64,000 bases of DNA from NCBI RefSeq assembly GCF_000193635.1, contig NZ_AEKT01000009.1, forward strand, positions 62,001 to 126,000, read 5' to 3'. Positions 54,133 to 62,903 of the stretch are shown piece after piece (positions within the stretch are counted from its first letter, which is position 1; each line of letters starts with the position of its first letter). The notes under the pieces were generated by a model that did no database searches, had not been told where the DNA came from, and worked only from the letters and a program-made list of their open reading frames with translations. The stretch is from Weissella cibaria KACC 11862. GTDB taxonomy: Bacteria; Bacillota; Bacilli; Lactobacillales; Lactobacillaceae. Position numbers and translations under genes: made by a program.

Positions 54133-54705
54133 TTATAGTGCTGCCAACATTTCTTGCAACATTGACTGACGATAAATTGGGCGGTTGTTGAACTTACGAC
54201 GTTCGACTTCCACTTCCTTTTCGGCACGGTCTGAAGCAGCCTTGGCGATTGCTTGCGTCTCCGTTGGGCCAACTGTGCCTTGTGCTGACTGCATTTGCGT
54301 GAACAGCGCAATGTAGGCGTAGTACGCACCTAAGAACCAACCGTTAAAGTATGGCATGACCACATTCGCCTGACCAATCTTGTCATGGTTGTGGTGCGTA
54401 ATCTCGTGATATTCTTCTGACAACATACTCTTAATTTGCGCATACAAATCAGAAGCATTCTTTTGGGCAACCTTTTCTAACGTCACAAAGTTATCCGTCG
54501 CAAACTTTTCAGCGCGGTCGACCCATTCAGCCGTTTGTTCTTCGGGATTGATATTCTCAACTTCCGCAAACACTGCCAAATGTGCGTCAATGTAGCCACG
54601 CTTCATCCCCGCCATCAACACCTGCTTCAGAATATTGTCGACCTTTGCCAAGTTCAGTGACTCGTTCAACTGCGCAACTGCCTGCTCAAATTGTTCTTCG
54701 ATCAT
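54133..54705 (-). CDS. Hypothetical helical protein
   Basis: A 190-residue, mostly helical, acidic cytoplasmic protein. An N-terminal helix (EEQFEQAVAQLNESLNLAKVDNIL) is followed by a central His-rich stretch (EYHEITHHNHDKIGQ), one hydrophobic aromatic patch (PYFNGWFLGAYYAYIALF) and a charged C-terminal helix (DRAEKEVEVERRKFNN). I do not recognise the family. An extended -10 (TGGTATAGT) lies about 30 bases upstream of the ATG. Confidence 0.75.
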   Translation of the reverse strand: MIEEQFEQAVAQLNESLNLAKVDNILKQVLMAGMKRGYIDAHLAVFAEVENINPEEQTAEWVDRAEKFATDNFVTLEKVAQKNASDLYAQIKSMLSEEYHEITHHNHDKIGQANVVMPYFNGWFLGAYYAYIALFTQMQSAQGTVGPTETQAIAKAASDRAEKEVEVERRKFNNRPIYRQSMLQEMLAAL

Positions 54706-54754
54706 GTCGTCATCCTCATCTCATTTAATCCTTATTTACTATACCATAGCTAGC

Positions 54755-54790
54755 AAAAGCACCGCCATCTCAGTCGACGGCGGTGCTTTT
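54755..54790. terminator. Strong hairpin between two genes
   Basis: AAAAGCACCGCC / GGCGGTGCTTTT perfect 12-bp stem with T residues on both strands. It probably ends the transcript of the dehydrogenase at 54972. Confidence 0.85.
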
Positions 54791-54971
54791 CGGATCTACT
54801 TTTCGCTTGACCAGGCTGCCTCTCCAGGCACCCACGCTTAGTGTGATTATATGAGAGCTTGAGTATTGTTTATAAATGGTCAAACAACTATTTGTGAAAT
54901 CATCATCAAACAAGAATAATTGTAAACTATTCTGCGAATAAAATCAATGTGAATTTGATAACAAGTCCAAA

Positions 54972-55745
54972 TTAATGGAATACCATCCCACCATCAACGA
55001 CCAATGTTTGCCCCGTGATGTAATTTGAATCCTTGCCAGCCAAGAAGGCAACTGCTGATGCGACTTCTTCAGGCTCTGACAAACGACCAAGTGCAATGCC
55101 GTCTGAGAATTGGGCCATGCCCCATTCATCATCCTTACCAGCATTTTGACCAACTTCGTGGGCGATATCAAACATCATTGGTGTCTTAACGATACCAGGT
55201 GCAAATGCATTAACTGTGATGCCCAATGGCGCCAATTCCTTCGCCGTCGTTTGTGTGATACCACGGATTGCAAACTTAGTTGCCCCGTAAACCGTCAAAT
55301 CAGGATTTCCTTCAACACCCGCTTGTGATGTGGCGTTGATAATCTTACCCCCGTGGCCAGCCTTCTTAAAGGCTTCGACCGCCGCTTGCGTTCCCCACAC
55401 TGTACCGTTGATATTTGTATCAAACGTCCAGCGCATTGTCTCTTCGTCAACTTCCATGATTGGTGTCGTAGGTGCAACACCCGCGTTGTTGATCATGACT
55501 GTCAAATCCCCAAAATGTGCAACAGTCTTTTCAACACCGGCAAATACTTCATCACGCTTCGCAACATCAGCTGCAACGGCCAACGCTGCGTCAGGGTGAA
55601 CTGCGTTAATTTCGTTTGCAACGCGTTCAACCTTTGACAACGTGCGACCAACAACTGCGACCTTGAAGCCGTCATCTGCTAAACGCTTAGCGATTGCTTC
55701 ACCGATACCTTGTCCTGCGCCAGTAATAAATGCTACATCACTCAT
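54972..55745 (-). CDS. butA: Diacetyl/acetoin reductase, meso-butanediol dehydrogenase type
   Basis: Short-chain dehydrogenase that interconverts diacetyl, acetoin and 2,3-butanediol with NAD(H). Motifs: cofactor loop [20 protein letters not shown], active site Ser/Tyr/Lys in [23 protein letters not shown], and the family-specific [21 protein letters not shown] followed by [19 protein letters not shown]. 257 residues. GAGAGGTAAC precedes the ATG. Together with the next dehydrogenase it belongs to redox balancing in heterofermentative metabolism. Confidence 0.93.
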   Translation of the reverse strand: MSDVAFITGAGQGIGEAIAKRLADDGFKVAVVGRTLSKVERVANEINAVHPDAALAVAADVAKRDEVFAGVEKTVAHFGDLTVMINNAGVAPTTPIMEVDEETMRWTFDTNINGTVWGTQAAVEAFKKAGHGGKIINATSQAGVEGNPDLTVYGATKFAIRGITQTTAKELAPLGITVNAFAPGIVKTPMMFDIAHEVGQNAGKDDEWGMAQFSDGIALGRLSEPEEVASAVAFLAGKDSNYITGQTLVVDGGMVFH

Positions 55746-55867
55746 GTTAGTTACCTCTCAAATAACAAATTCCTAAATAAATTATCTCATGCTCATTACT
55801 ACACAAATAATGATACAACTTTACTTCCACTTTGTAAACGTTATGGTTTTCACAAAATGAAACGACC

Positions 55868-55902
55868 GCAAAAAAGCTCTAACATCACTGTCAGAGCTTT
55901 GC
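55868..55902 (-). terminator. Terminator of the gene at 55907
   Basis: AAAGCTCT / AGAGCTTTTTT stem with a T run on the minus strand. Confidence 0.85.
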
Positions 55903-55906
55903 TTAT

Positions 55907-56671
55907 CTATTGTGCTGTGTAGCCACCATCGATCACGAATTCGGCACCAGTTGCAAACTTTGATTCTTCAGAAGCCAAGTAGACACAGATCCAAGCGATA
56001 TCATCTGGTTCACCCATACGTCCCATTGGTGTCTTCAAACGTTGCGTCACGTAAGGTGCGACTGAGTCACCTTCACCAGAACCGTCCGTCATTGGCGTCG
56101 CAATGTAGCCCGGGTGCACCGTGTTCACACGAATGTTCAAATCGTTTTGCGCTGCGTAGACTGCAGCTGACTTTGAGAACATGCGAACTGCCCCCTTCGA
56201 AGCGTTGTATGAGGCCGTCATCGTATCACCAACCAAACCAAGGATTGATGACATGTTAATGATTGACCCACCACCATGTTCCTTCATTGCACGGAAGCCA
56301 TATTGCGTACCGAGGTACATTCCATCAGCATTAATGCTCATCAACTTACGATAAGCGTCAAAGGTATCGTGCTCAATGTCATTAGTTGCTCCGATACCAG
56401 CATTATTAACCAACACATTCAACGGACCAAATGCCTCTTCTGTGTAAGCAATTAAGTCCTGCCAACCTTGCTCGTCAGATGAATCGTGTTGTTGGAAACG
56501 AATCACATCTTCCCCGCCGAGTTCCTTGGCTGCCGCCTCACCAACATTGGCACGACGTCCCGTAATCACAACCTTAGCACCCTCTTCAATAAAACGTTGG
56601 GCAATTGCCTTTCCCAAACCAGTGGTTCCACCAGTCACAATTGCAACCTTCCCCGTCAAACGATCTACCAT
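55907..56671 (-). CDS. (R)-specific short-chain alcohol dehydrogenase (Lactobacillus brevis RADH type)
   Basis: Short-chain dehydrogenase reducing ketones or aldehydes, by resemblance to the NADP-dependent, magnesium-needing LbADH. Shared features: RLTGKVAIVTGGTTGLGKAIA, ITGRRANVGE, QQHDSSDEQGWQDL, LVNNAGI, active site Ser/Tyr/Lys in IINMSSILGLVGD...ASYNASKGAVRMFSKSAA, NTVHPGYIATPM and the C-terminus ESKFATGAEFVIDGGYTAQ. 254 residues. An Arg-rich TGRR after strand 2 suggests NADP preference. A perfect cre site lies upstream (56752). Confidence 0.92.
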   Translation of the reverse strand: MVDRLTGKVAIVTGGTTGLGKAIAQRFIEEGAKVVITGRRANVGEAAAKELGGEDVIRFQQHDSSDEQGWQDLIAYTEEAFGPLNVLVNNAGIGATNDIEHDTFDAYRKLMSINADGMYLGTQYGFRAMKEHGGGSIINMSSILGLVGDTMTASYNASKGAVRMFSKSAAVYAAQNDLNIRVNTVHPGYIATPMTDGSGEGDSVAPYVTQRLKTPMGRMGEPDDIAWICVYLASEESKFATGAEFVIDGGYTAQ

Positions 56672-56751
56672 AGTACTTACCTCGCTAATTTCTTTTGATA
56701 CTTCAGAGATTACCGGGCAATTATGAAGATTTTTGTTTTGAACACTTGGAT

Positions 56752-56766
56752 TTGAAAACGTTTACA
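56752..56766. promoter_or_regulatory. cre site upstream of the alcohol dehydrogenase
   Basis: TTGAAAACGTTTACA fits WTGNAANCGNWNNCW at every position, 81 bases before the ATG at 56671. CcpA control is likely. Confidence 0.75.
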
Positions 56767-56773
56767 GGTTTGG

Positions 56774-57136
56774 CTAATTTTGTTCATATAGTTGGATGGC
56801 TTCGGGTAAATCTTGGGCCTGACCACGTTCAAGATATAACGCCAACATATCAACGGCTTGGCGACTACGTAGGTATTTAGGCAAGAAATTAATCATAATT
56901 GGATTATAATTTCCCAAGTTTGTTTGCGTCGTCTCGATACTTTCTAACTTATCGGCATACGGCCAACTAGCAATTTGTTTTTCATATCTTTTGTTCAACG
57001 ACCGCTCCGAAACATGAAATGACGCATAAGCCATCACACCAGCCACCCCTGCGGCAACATAAAACCACACTTCCTGGTAGGCCAAAGCAAACATCAAACT
57101 CAATAACATCGCAATAATACCCAAGGTGCCTAACAA
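56774..57136 (-). CDS. Membrane protein, probably the detached C-terminal part of the SseB-like gene at 57173
   Basis: A 120-residue frame with two hydrophobic segments (about 3-20 and 25-43) followed by a soluble helical part ending in LPEAIQLYEQN. It begins at a TTG with no ribosome site. It is in the same frame as the upstream 198-residue gene, from which one TAA and 12 codons (ARQGAYKHAQSP) separate it. I therefore suspect one ORF broken by an in-frame stop. Independent translation from the ATG at 57109 is the alternative. Confidence 0.55.
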   Translation of the reverse strand: MLGTLGIIAMLLSLMFALAYQEVWFYVAAGVAGVMAYASFHVSERSLNKRYEKQIASWPYADKLESIETTQTNLGNYNPIMINFLPKYLRSRQAVDMLALYLERGQAQDLPEAIQLYEQN

Positions 57137-57172
57137 CGGGCTTTGCGCATGCTTATACGCACCCTGCCGCGC

Positions 57173-57769
57173 TTAAGCTTGTAGCGTTTGCTTTTCAATT
57201 TCTAAATCATACAGCTGTTGTAGCACGTGCAACCGACCTAAATCGTCAGCTGGTACTGGCATCGCATCTGGGCTAAACTGTGGTTCATCTTCCGGCACCG
57301 TCGTATTTGTATTATCTGTTGGTACTAGTTTAAGCGTTGCTAATTCGTACTCTGCCACAGTCACAACAACGCCGTCGGCTAAGTAAAAATCAAAGCCACC
57401 TAACATCATGTCACTGCGTTGAAATTCTTGAATCATGTCAATCCGACTCACTAAATTATCCGGCCAATTAGCGAGACCTACCTCACTAGACAAGAAAACC
57501 GTTGGGAAGAAAGCCCCCGTTTCGTCTGTCCGACCTGAAAACGGAAGCGAGCCATCATCAGCAATAATTGGCTGACCAGTTGTAGACACACCAATTTGGT
57601 GATTCGCGTCCGTAATAACCGGCCACAGTAACAATGCCCGATTGAAATCAATCACCATCTGTTGCAACCGTCGCGACCTCGACGCCGCATCCGTATCATG
57701 ACGTAAGCCTCGTAGGCGCTTTGTTAAACGAGAATTATCTACTGGCAAATTTACATAATAGTTTGTCAT
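57173..57769 (-). CDS. SseB-like domain protein
   Basis: A 198-residue soluble protein with a pattern like the SseB N-terminal domain: FNRALLLWPVITDANH, LPFSGRTDETGAFFPTVFLS, then a helix and LGGFDFYLADGVVVTVAEYEL. The tail is acidic and Pro-rich (DEPQFSPDAMPVPADD). The start overlaps the upstream gene stop as ATGA. The frame continues past its TAA into a membrane segment (see the entry at 56774). Function unknown; in other bacteria SseB-like domains are linked to secretion or envelope functions. Confidence 0.65.
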   Translation of the reverse strand: MTNYYVNLPVDNSRLTKRLRGLRHDTDAASRSRRLQQMVIDFNRALLLWPVITDANHQIGVSTTGQPIIADDGSLPFSGRTDETGAFFPTVFLSSEVGLANWPDNLVSRIDMIQEFQRSDMMLGGFDFYLADGVVVTVAEYELATLKLVPTDNTNTTVPEDEPQFSPDAMPVPADDLGRLHVLQQLYDLEIEKQTLQA

Positions 57770-59106
57770 GCTTCTTCACCCCAACGTTTTTGTAAGATAT
57801 CGTTTGGCAGCATGATACGCTGATTATTAGCTCGTATTTGCACACCAACGACATCCAGTTGCGCAACTAACGCCAAAGCTTGCTGGCCCGTTACCTGACG
57901 TGTACCAAAGGGGGCCATTGCTTCCGTTGGTGCAATGTACAACGGCAAATAATCTTGATCAGCATAATAATAGATGGCTAATTTCCCATCTACTTGTTTC
58001 GGTATGCTAAAGCGATAGTACCTAGCAACCGTCAGGAAGTCATCGTAATGTTGTGAGACATCCTTCCGCTCACGACGGGCTGCTAAGTATGCCGTAAAGA
58101 ATCCGGTCATTTCCTCGTCTGAAACCGTTTCTGGGTGTTGATCTGGTACAGGCGTGATTTGCTCAGGCTCCGTCTCAGACTTCCTTGTTTCAGACTGATC
58201 AGGCACTGGTTTAGTTGTTGTTACTTTGGCTGACAAACGATACAGTTCATCCTCCAACTGCAACATCTTCGCCAAGCCGCCCCGTTTCTCATAGACTAGC
58301 CAACGCCCTAGTGTGCGACCGCGGGGGTGGCGATAGCCATATACCGCACTCGCCAACGCCAGAAATAATAGCACGCCCATCGGCAATAAGGCATGACGAC
58401 CCAAACGCATTAGCACGATTAACGCCACAACTAGCAATCCGACCGTTAATTGATGGAGACTAGAACCCTTAGCCGCGCGACGAGCTTTTTTCTCAGTCTT
58501 GGCACGCAATTCTTCCAACGCATTACTAATTTGATTCGTCTCTTTCTGGCGGGTTTGCCAAGCTTCATTTCCACCCGGCACTGGCAATCGCTTAGGAAAG
58601 TCCGTTGCCAGCTGTCGTTCATACCATGGCGCACGTAAACGGACCAACTCGTGGCGTGGGAATTGGCGTTGTAACTCATCACGCGACACCATTAACTCGT
58701 CCGTGCCATCATTCAACAATAAGCCGGCCACTTCCGGTGTTTGTTCCAACACATCAAAAATCACCGATGCCCGCACCCAGACCGTCGGCAAATCTTGTGC
58801 ACTCGCTTCGTACTTTGCCGTACTACTATACAGTTGCACATAGGTTTGGCCATCCTTTTCAAGTAGCAACGACAACGGGTAGTTCGCTGTCTGCCCAATC
58901 GCCACTTGATAGCCTGAATACAACACCCGTAATTGACTTTGTGGCACAGCAATCGGTGCCAACAACCATGACTTCTCTAACAACGGATAAATATCCTGTC
59001 GTTCACGGCGTTGACTACGATTAGACTGCGCAATAATCGTTTCCCGAATCTCCTTCTCTAACCGTGGATTCGTTAAAGTCAAATTCAAAAATAACCGTTT
59101 CATCAT
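57766..59106 (-). CDS. Membrane protein with two SseB-like domains
   Basis: A 446-residue protein with a symmetrical layout. Residues about 40-170 form an SseB-like domain (YPLLEKSWLLAPIAV, LLEKDGQTYVQLYSS, EVAGLLLNDGTDELMVSRDEL). A basic helical linker is at 190-220, and two membrane segments at about 222-240 and 246-262. A Pro/Glu-rich linker follows, then a second SseB-like domain at about 335-446 (DYLPLYIAPTEAMAPFG, VGVQIRANNQRIMLPNDIL). Both soluble domains should lie on the cytoplasmic side. It is first in an overlapping set with the next gene. Function unknown. Confidence 0.65.
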   Translation of the reverse strand: MMKRLFLNLTLTNPRLEKEIRETIIAQSNRSQRRERQDIYPLLEKSWLLAPIAVPQSQLRVLYSGYQVAIGQTANYPLSLLLEKDGQTYVQLYSSTAKYEASAQDLPTVWVRASVIFDVLEQTPEVAGLLLNDGTDELMVSRDELQRQFPRHELVRLRAPWYERQLATDFPKRLPVPGGNEAWQTRQKETNQISNALEELRAKTEKKARRAAKGSSLHQLTVGLLVVALIVLMRLGRHALLPMGVLLFLALASAVYGYRHPRGRTLGRWLVYEKRGGLAKMLQLEDELYRLSAKVTTTKPVPDQSETRKSETEPEQITPVPDQHPETVSDEEMTGFFTAYLAARRERKDVSQHYDDFLTVARYYRFSIPKQVDGKLAIYYYADQDYLPLYIAPTEAMAPFGTRQVTGQQALALVAQLDVVGVQIRANNQRIMLPNDILQKRWGEEA

Positions 59107-59190
59107 ACTCCCTCTTCCAATTCGTCCTATATATCTTAGTCCTTTAAAAAGCAGTTTGCTGTTTTTGAGTTCTCTTCTTTTTCACAAGTA

Positions 59191-59231
59191 AAAACAGACG
59201 CCCAGATGATTATTATCATCCGAGCGTCTGC
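59191..59231 (-). terminator. Terminator of the sigma-like gene
   Basis: CAGACGCTCGGATGAT / ATCATCTGGGCGTCTG stem (one or two G-U or mismatched pairs) followed by TTTTT on the minus strand. Confidence 0.9.
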
Positions 59232-59259
59232 TTCATCTTATATTATTGGCTTTACGTGT

Positions 59260-59763
59260 TTAGGCTACCCAAACACTTTGTAACTGATGGCGTAGTTGTT
59301 GCAACCGACGATTATAGGTGGCGCGATGAACCCGTAAGCGGTGACATCGGCGCGCAACTGTGTCATCCGGATATTGCATTAAATCATATGCTAATCGTTG
59401 TAACGGCTGCGATAGCCGACATTGCTTCGCTAAATCAGCCAGTAAAATGGTCGCTTCCGCATCCACAAAGGCTGCGTTACTCATCACTTGCTCCGGCGCT
59501 TCACCAAGCGGTACACCACGATCCTCATGGCGCTTGGATCGCCGTTGCAAATCGCGCAGGCGCCATAACAGCCACCGAAATAACTCATTATTGTGCTGTG
59601 TCGTCAACGTCTCACCCGCCATTAACCGTTCCGCAATCATCAACCGTAATTCCTGGCGATAATCATCAAAATCCGGCGAACGGCGATAGACATGGCCAGC
59701 CTGCAGCACCCCTCTTATCATCAGCTCGTATTGTTCGAGCGTCGCTTCTACTTGTTGGACCAT
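59260..59763 (-). CDS. Sigma-70-like factor, possibly ComX/SigX competence type
   Basis: Likely alternative sigma factor. Residues about 8-80 resemble region 2 (YELMIRGVLQAG, FDDYRQELRLMIAERLM, then LFRWLLWRLRDLQRRSKRHED). The C-terminal half (about 110-165) has a region-4-like helix-turn-helix with many Arg (DTVARRCHRLRVHRATYNRRL). Length and layout match the ComX family of lactobacilli. The start is set at MVQQVEATLEQYE (59763), where AAAGGAGG lies 4 bases upstream. Together with the prepilin peptidase at 11149 it hints at competence genes. The assignment rests on weak similarity. Confidence 0.6.
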   Translation of the reverse strand: MVQQVEATLEQYELMIRGVLQAGHVYRRSPDFDDYRQELRLMIAERLMAGETLTTQHNNELFRWLLWRLRDLQRRSKRHEDRGVPLGEAPEQVMSNAAFVDAEATILLADLAKQCRLSQPLQRLAYDLMQYPDDTVARRCHRLRVHRATYNRRLQQLRHQLQSVWVA

Positions 59764-59903
59764 CCGTCCTCCTTTCGTTTGAGCAAATCGCACCCACCTC
59801 GCTCAGCGTGCGGCGGATTCTAAGTAACGTGTTTTTGTCATAAAACGTAGATTGTTCTTAGAACTTCTTTATTACACCACGTCAACGTTCACACGACGTC
59901 AGA

Positions 59904-59948
59904 CAAAAAGACCGCTCCGACAGAAATCTTATTCTGTCGTGCGGTCTG
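59904..59948 (-). terminator. Terminator of pepC
   Basis: AGACCGCACGACAGAA / TTTCTGTCGGAGCGGTCT stem followed by TTTTTG on the minus strand. Confidence 0.92.
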
Positions 59949-59999
59949 CTGTTTATTGATAATCGGTTTAGCCCAGAAAATGCAAGGTTACTTGTCCGA

Positions 60000-61334
60000 T
60001 TATGCCAAGGCACCCATTGGATCCCAAGGTGCTAGCATACTTGGTGTAGCCGTTTCGTAAATATCACGCAATTCTTCTGGCAAGAATTCCTTCTTAATCA
60101 CAATTTGGTAGGTAAACTCATCGAACCACTCATCAGACATCGTGAAGTACCCCTTGTTACCGTTCTTGTCGCCCCATGAATTTTCGACCTTCCACTTCGT
60201 TGGCTTGCCGTCGACAAGATCAACACCTGTCAACACCATGGCGTGGGTCATCAATGAATCCCCGTATTCCAAACGCTCAGCCTTAGTCATACTGAAATCA
60301 ACATCGAACAAATCGTCTTCGTTAAACAACTTTGTATCCATCAAACCAGCCTTGCGATCCAACTTAGGTCCCATGTCGACCCCGAACCAAACGTTCTCAC
60401 CGGCAAGCAATTGCTTCACAGCCAAGTCTTTAAACGTCGCCAAATCAAGGTTCAAGTGCTTCACTTCGCGACCACCACTCACGTTACCCAACATCTTAAC
60501 GTTGTACGTTTGATTAAAAGGCTTATCAGCAGTTGGCGCATTGATAATTGAGATGTAATCGCTCAACTCCCAACCAACGTACTTTGCGAAAAAGTCCAAC
60601 GGTGAGATGGCTTGCTCACGATGGAAATTATTATCCTTATCACGGTATGAGAAATCAAACGCTACCGGTGGCTCGCCAAAAGTCAGTGACAACATGTGGT
60701 AGTTTTCGCGACCGAATTGCGCCAACTTTTCATCGATTTCAGCTTGGGCTGCATTGGCTGCGACTAACTTGCGCAACGTAATCGCATCCTTGCGCAACTT
60801 ACCATTGTACAAACGGTTGAATTCAGCCGAGTGTGATGACGCTTGTGACTCTGGATAAGCTGACTGTGGCACAACCCCATACTTTTCAATCAATGCCACT
60901 AGCATGTCCCATTGACCACCGTCTTGTTGTGGCATTTGTAGTAGGAAAGCCACTTCGCGGTCATCCGTTGGCTTGTCGGCTGTCGCCAAAATATTCTCGT
61001 AGAAATAGTTGGCCTTTTCCAACTTGTCCCAGAAGAATGTATAGCTTTGTGATAATTCAAAATCACCTGGCAAACCATACACAGCCTTCATATCGTGACG
61101 CATCGTGTTCAACGCCGCAAACATCCAGCAACGTCCTGACTGTAATTGGTTGGCCACCGGTGAGCTTTCCAAATCAACACTAAATACTGGCGTCAACGCA
61201 CCAGCACGTTCGTTATCACGGGCTGCTTGCAGGATACCATTGGTTGTGACTGCATTGCGAATAGCAGCTGACTTTGGACTAACTGACACCGCTTCTTTGT
61301 AAAAAGCTAACTCTTCTTGTGTAATTTCACTCAT
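60000..61334 (-). CDS. pepC: Aminopeptidase C (bleomycin hydrolase family)
   Basis: Cytoplasmic cysteine aminopeptidase that trims peptides, matching the peptide-import capacity given by opp. The papain-like active site is complete: C69 in NQLQSGRCWMFAALN, His in SLMTHAMVLTGVDL and Asn in KVENSWGDKNGNKGY. 444 residues, the usual PepC length. The last residues (DPMGALA) resemble the C-terminal arm that reaches the active site in this family. Single gene with its own terminator. Confidence 0.97.
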   Translation of the reverse strand: MSEITQEELAFYKEAVSVSPKSAAIRNAVTTNGILQAARDNERAGALTPVFSVDLESSPVANQLQSGRCWMFAALNTMRHDMKAVYGLPGDFELSQSYTFFWDKLEKANYFYENILATADKPTDDREVAFLLQMPQQDGGQWDMLVALIEKYGVVPQSAYPESQASSHSAEFNRLYNGKLRKDAITLRKLVAANAAQAEIDEKLAQFGRENYHMLSLTFGEPPVAFDFSYRDKDNNFHREQAISPLDFFAKYVGWELSDYISIINAPTADKPFNQTYNVKMLGNVSGGREVKHLNLDLATFKDLAVKQLLAGENVWFGVDMGPKLDRKAGLMDTKLFNEDDLFDVDFSMTKAERLEYGDSLMTHAMVLTGVDLVDGKPTKWKVENSWGDKNGNKGYFTMSDEWFDEFTYQIVIKKEFLPEELRDIYETATPSMLAPWDPMGALA

Positions 61335-61400
61335 ACATTTATCACCTTTTTCTAATATAAAACCAGTCTAGTCCTTTGTATTAACTTTCGCAATGGTAAA

Positions 61401-61438
61401 AAATAAGCGGACTAACCACCATGATTAGTCCGCTTATC
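61401..61438 (-). terminator. Terminator of the small gene at 61441
   Basis: ATAAGCGGACTAA / TTAGTCCGCTTAT stem followed by TTTTT on the minus strand. Confidence 0.92.
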
Positions 61439-61440
61439 AA

Positions 61441-61644
61441 TTATTTGTCATCATGATTCGTCACATGATAGTGATTCATCACCGCAACCCCAATCAAGCC
61501 TACAAGGCCAACTACAAGACCGAAAGTACCGTATACAATACGTGCCGTTCGGTCATCGATGACCATCAAAAACAGAATCGTCGCGATGAACGTAACATAT
61601 GGCAACGCCTTAAGGTCGCTTGGTCGTAATCTGATATATGGCAT
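61441..61644 (-). CDS. Small membrane protein, unknown function
   Basis: A 67-residue protein with a basic N-terminus (MPYIRLRPSDLKALP) and two hydrophobic segments (about 15-30 and 36-56), ending in a short His/Asp-rich tail. GGGGGGAG lies 6-8 bases before the ATG and a strong terminator follows. No family recognised. Confidence 0.75.
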   Translation of the reverse strand: MPYIRLRPSDLKALPYVTFIATILFLMVIDDRTARIVYGTFGLVVGLVGLIGVAVMNHYHVTNHDDK

Positions 61645-61723
61645 TAGTCACTCTCCCCCCTGCACTTACTTTTGTTCAAGCTGATTTTAGTCTACCATAA
61701 CTGTCCTTACCAGGTACAAGGTG

Positions 61724-61906
61724 CTAGATGCCTCCAAAGAACAACCGATTCAACCAACCGCTGCGTCGTGGCCGAGCAAGTTTGTATATCGAGACGTCTT
61801 CCCCACGACGACGGCGCAACCATAATTCATATTCATGCATTTCAGTGCCTGGCACTGGATTTTTCGTAAACAAGGATTCTTGATGCCGCCGCCGACGCTC
61901 TGCCAC
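61724..61906 (-). CDS. Small basic hypothetical protein
   Basis: A 60-residue frame very rich in Arg (MAERRRRHQESLF..., WLRRRRGEDVS) with a short amphipathic end (GWLNRLFFGGI). It starts at a GTG only 2 bases after GAGGAGG, a poor spacing, and a stop codon lies 13 codons upstream. It could be a real membrane-associated peptide or a chance frame. Confidence 0.45.
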   Translation of the reverse strand: MAERRRRHQESLFTKNPVPGTEMHEYELWLRRRRGEDVSIYKLARPRRSGWLNRLFFGGI

Positions 61907-62022
61907 TTCCTCCTCGAAACTAAGCTTTTGCTTGAGGTTTAAATACTAAATTGTATTGTTTCCAAAAAATAAATTTCTATCTAAAATTATTTTACACTTA
62001 AACTAAAATACGCACAAATGAA

Positions 62023-62820
62023 TCAATTATCATATTGAAAATGTTGGCTAACCTTTTCAGCGTCATAACCAACTAAATCTGACAATTCCGCTCGCGCTGC
62101 TGCGTCTTGTGTAATCTGCCCTACTACGCCGGTTGTACTAGTTTGTGGCAGATCAGAATTTGGACGCCACGTCATGCCGTTTTGACTCTGCGGAATTTTA
62201 AATTCATAAATATTGCCATCATTCGCAACGATGTATAGGTCGGCTGAATACTCATTCGTCGATGCAATATGGCCCGAATAACCACTTGGACTGATCATAA
62301 TCGTCTGTTTGGGTGCATACCCCGTTTGATTCGTCACCTCTGACTTATCTGAGTCAGGTCCCACACCTGGATGCAAATTCACATTATCCCATTTATAGAA
62401 TCCATAGACTGCCTGCGCCTGTAAACCAGCACCACCATTACCACCGTTCAGATAGAGTGGTCCGTTCACTGTGTCATAGTACAACGTTGTATCACCGTAC
62501 GCGCTCGAAACCTCAAAACCTAACTCTGAACCTACTCGATTCATTTTTGCAGCCTGATTACCAATCCATGATGCAAATTGATCTGTTTCAACACCGGACA
62601 GTCTTAAGCTACTTGGCACGGGCGCCTCACTACTTGAACTTGAACTCACCGATTCACTACTAGAACTACTCTCACTAGAAGTGGCCACAGAAGAACTTGA
62701 TTGTACGGTATTCGGGTTATCTTTCACCAATGTTTTGTTATAATCCCGCCCGAGTAAATAAAAAACGCCGCCAAACACAACAATTGCCAGAGCTAACAGC
62801 CCGAAAATAAACTTTCGCAT
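62023..62820 (-). CDS. Anchored extracellular protein with Ser-rich linker (DUF4767-like)
   Basis: N-terminal membrane anchor at residues 4-23 (IFGLLALAIVVFGGVFYLLG) without lipobox, a linker made almost only of Ser, Glu and Val (about 40-70), then an extracellular domain of about 190 residues. The domain begins FASWIGNQAAKMNRVGSELG and contains YYDTVNGPLYLNGG and IYEFKIPQSQNGMTWRPN. This resembles the DUF4767 domain common in lactobacilli; function unknown. The start is set at MRKFIFGLLALA (62820), with AAAGGAAAA upstream. Confidence 0.75.
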   Translation of the reverse strand: MRKFIFGLLALAIVVFGGVFYLLGRDYNKTLVKDNPNTVQSSSSVATSSESSSSSESVSSSSSSEAPVPSSLRLSGVETDQFASWIGNQAAKMNRVGSELGFEVSSAYGDTTLYYDTVNGPLYLNGGNGGAGLQAQAVYGFYKWDNVNLHPGVGPDSDKSEVTNQTGYAPKQTIMISPSGYSGHIASTNEYSADLYIVANDGNIYEFKIPQSQNGMTWRPNSDLPQTSTTGVVGQITQDAAARAELSDLVGYDAEKVSQHFQYDN

Positions 62821-62903
62821 CGCAATTTTCCTTTCCAAATACTTTTAAGAAAATTGTACGAGGTTTATGACAAATGATGTTGTGTGGCGACTTAATTCAC
62901 CTA

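Noticed and set aside
54795-54840. Possible tRNA or small structured RNA after the 54755 hairpin
   Set aside because: A TGCCT-AGGCA stem is present, but no cloverleaf, anticodon arm or T-loop sequence could be built.
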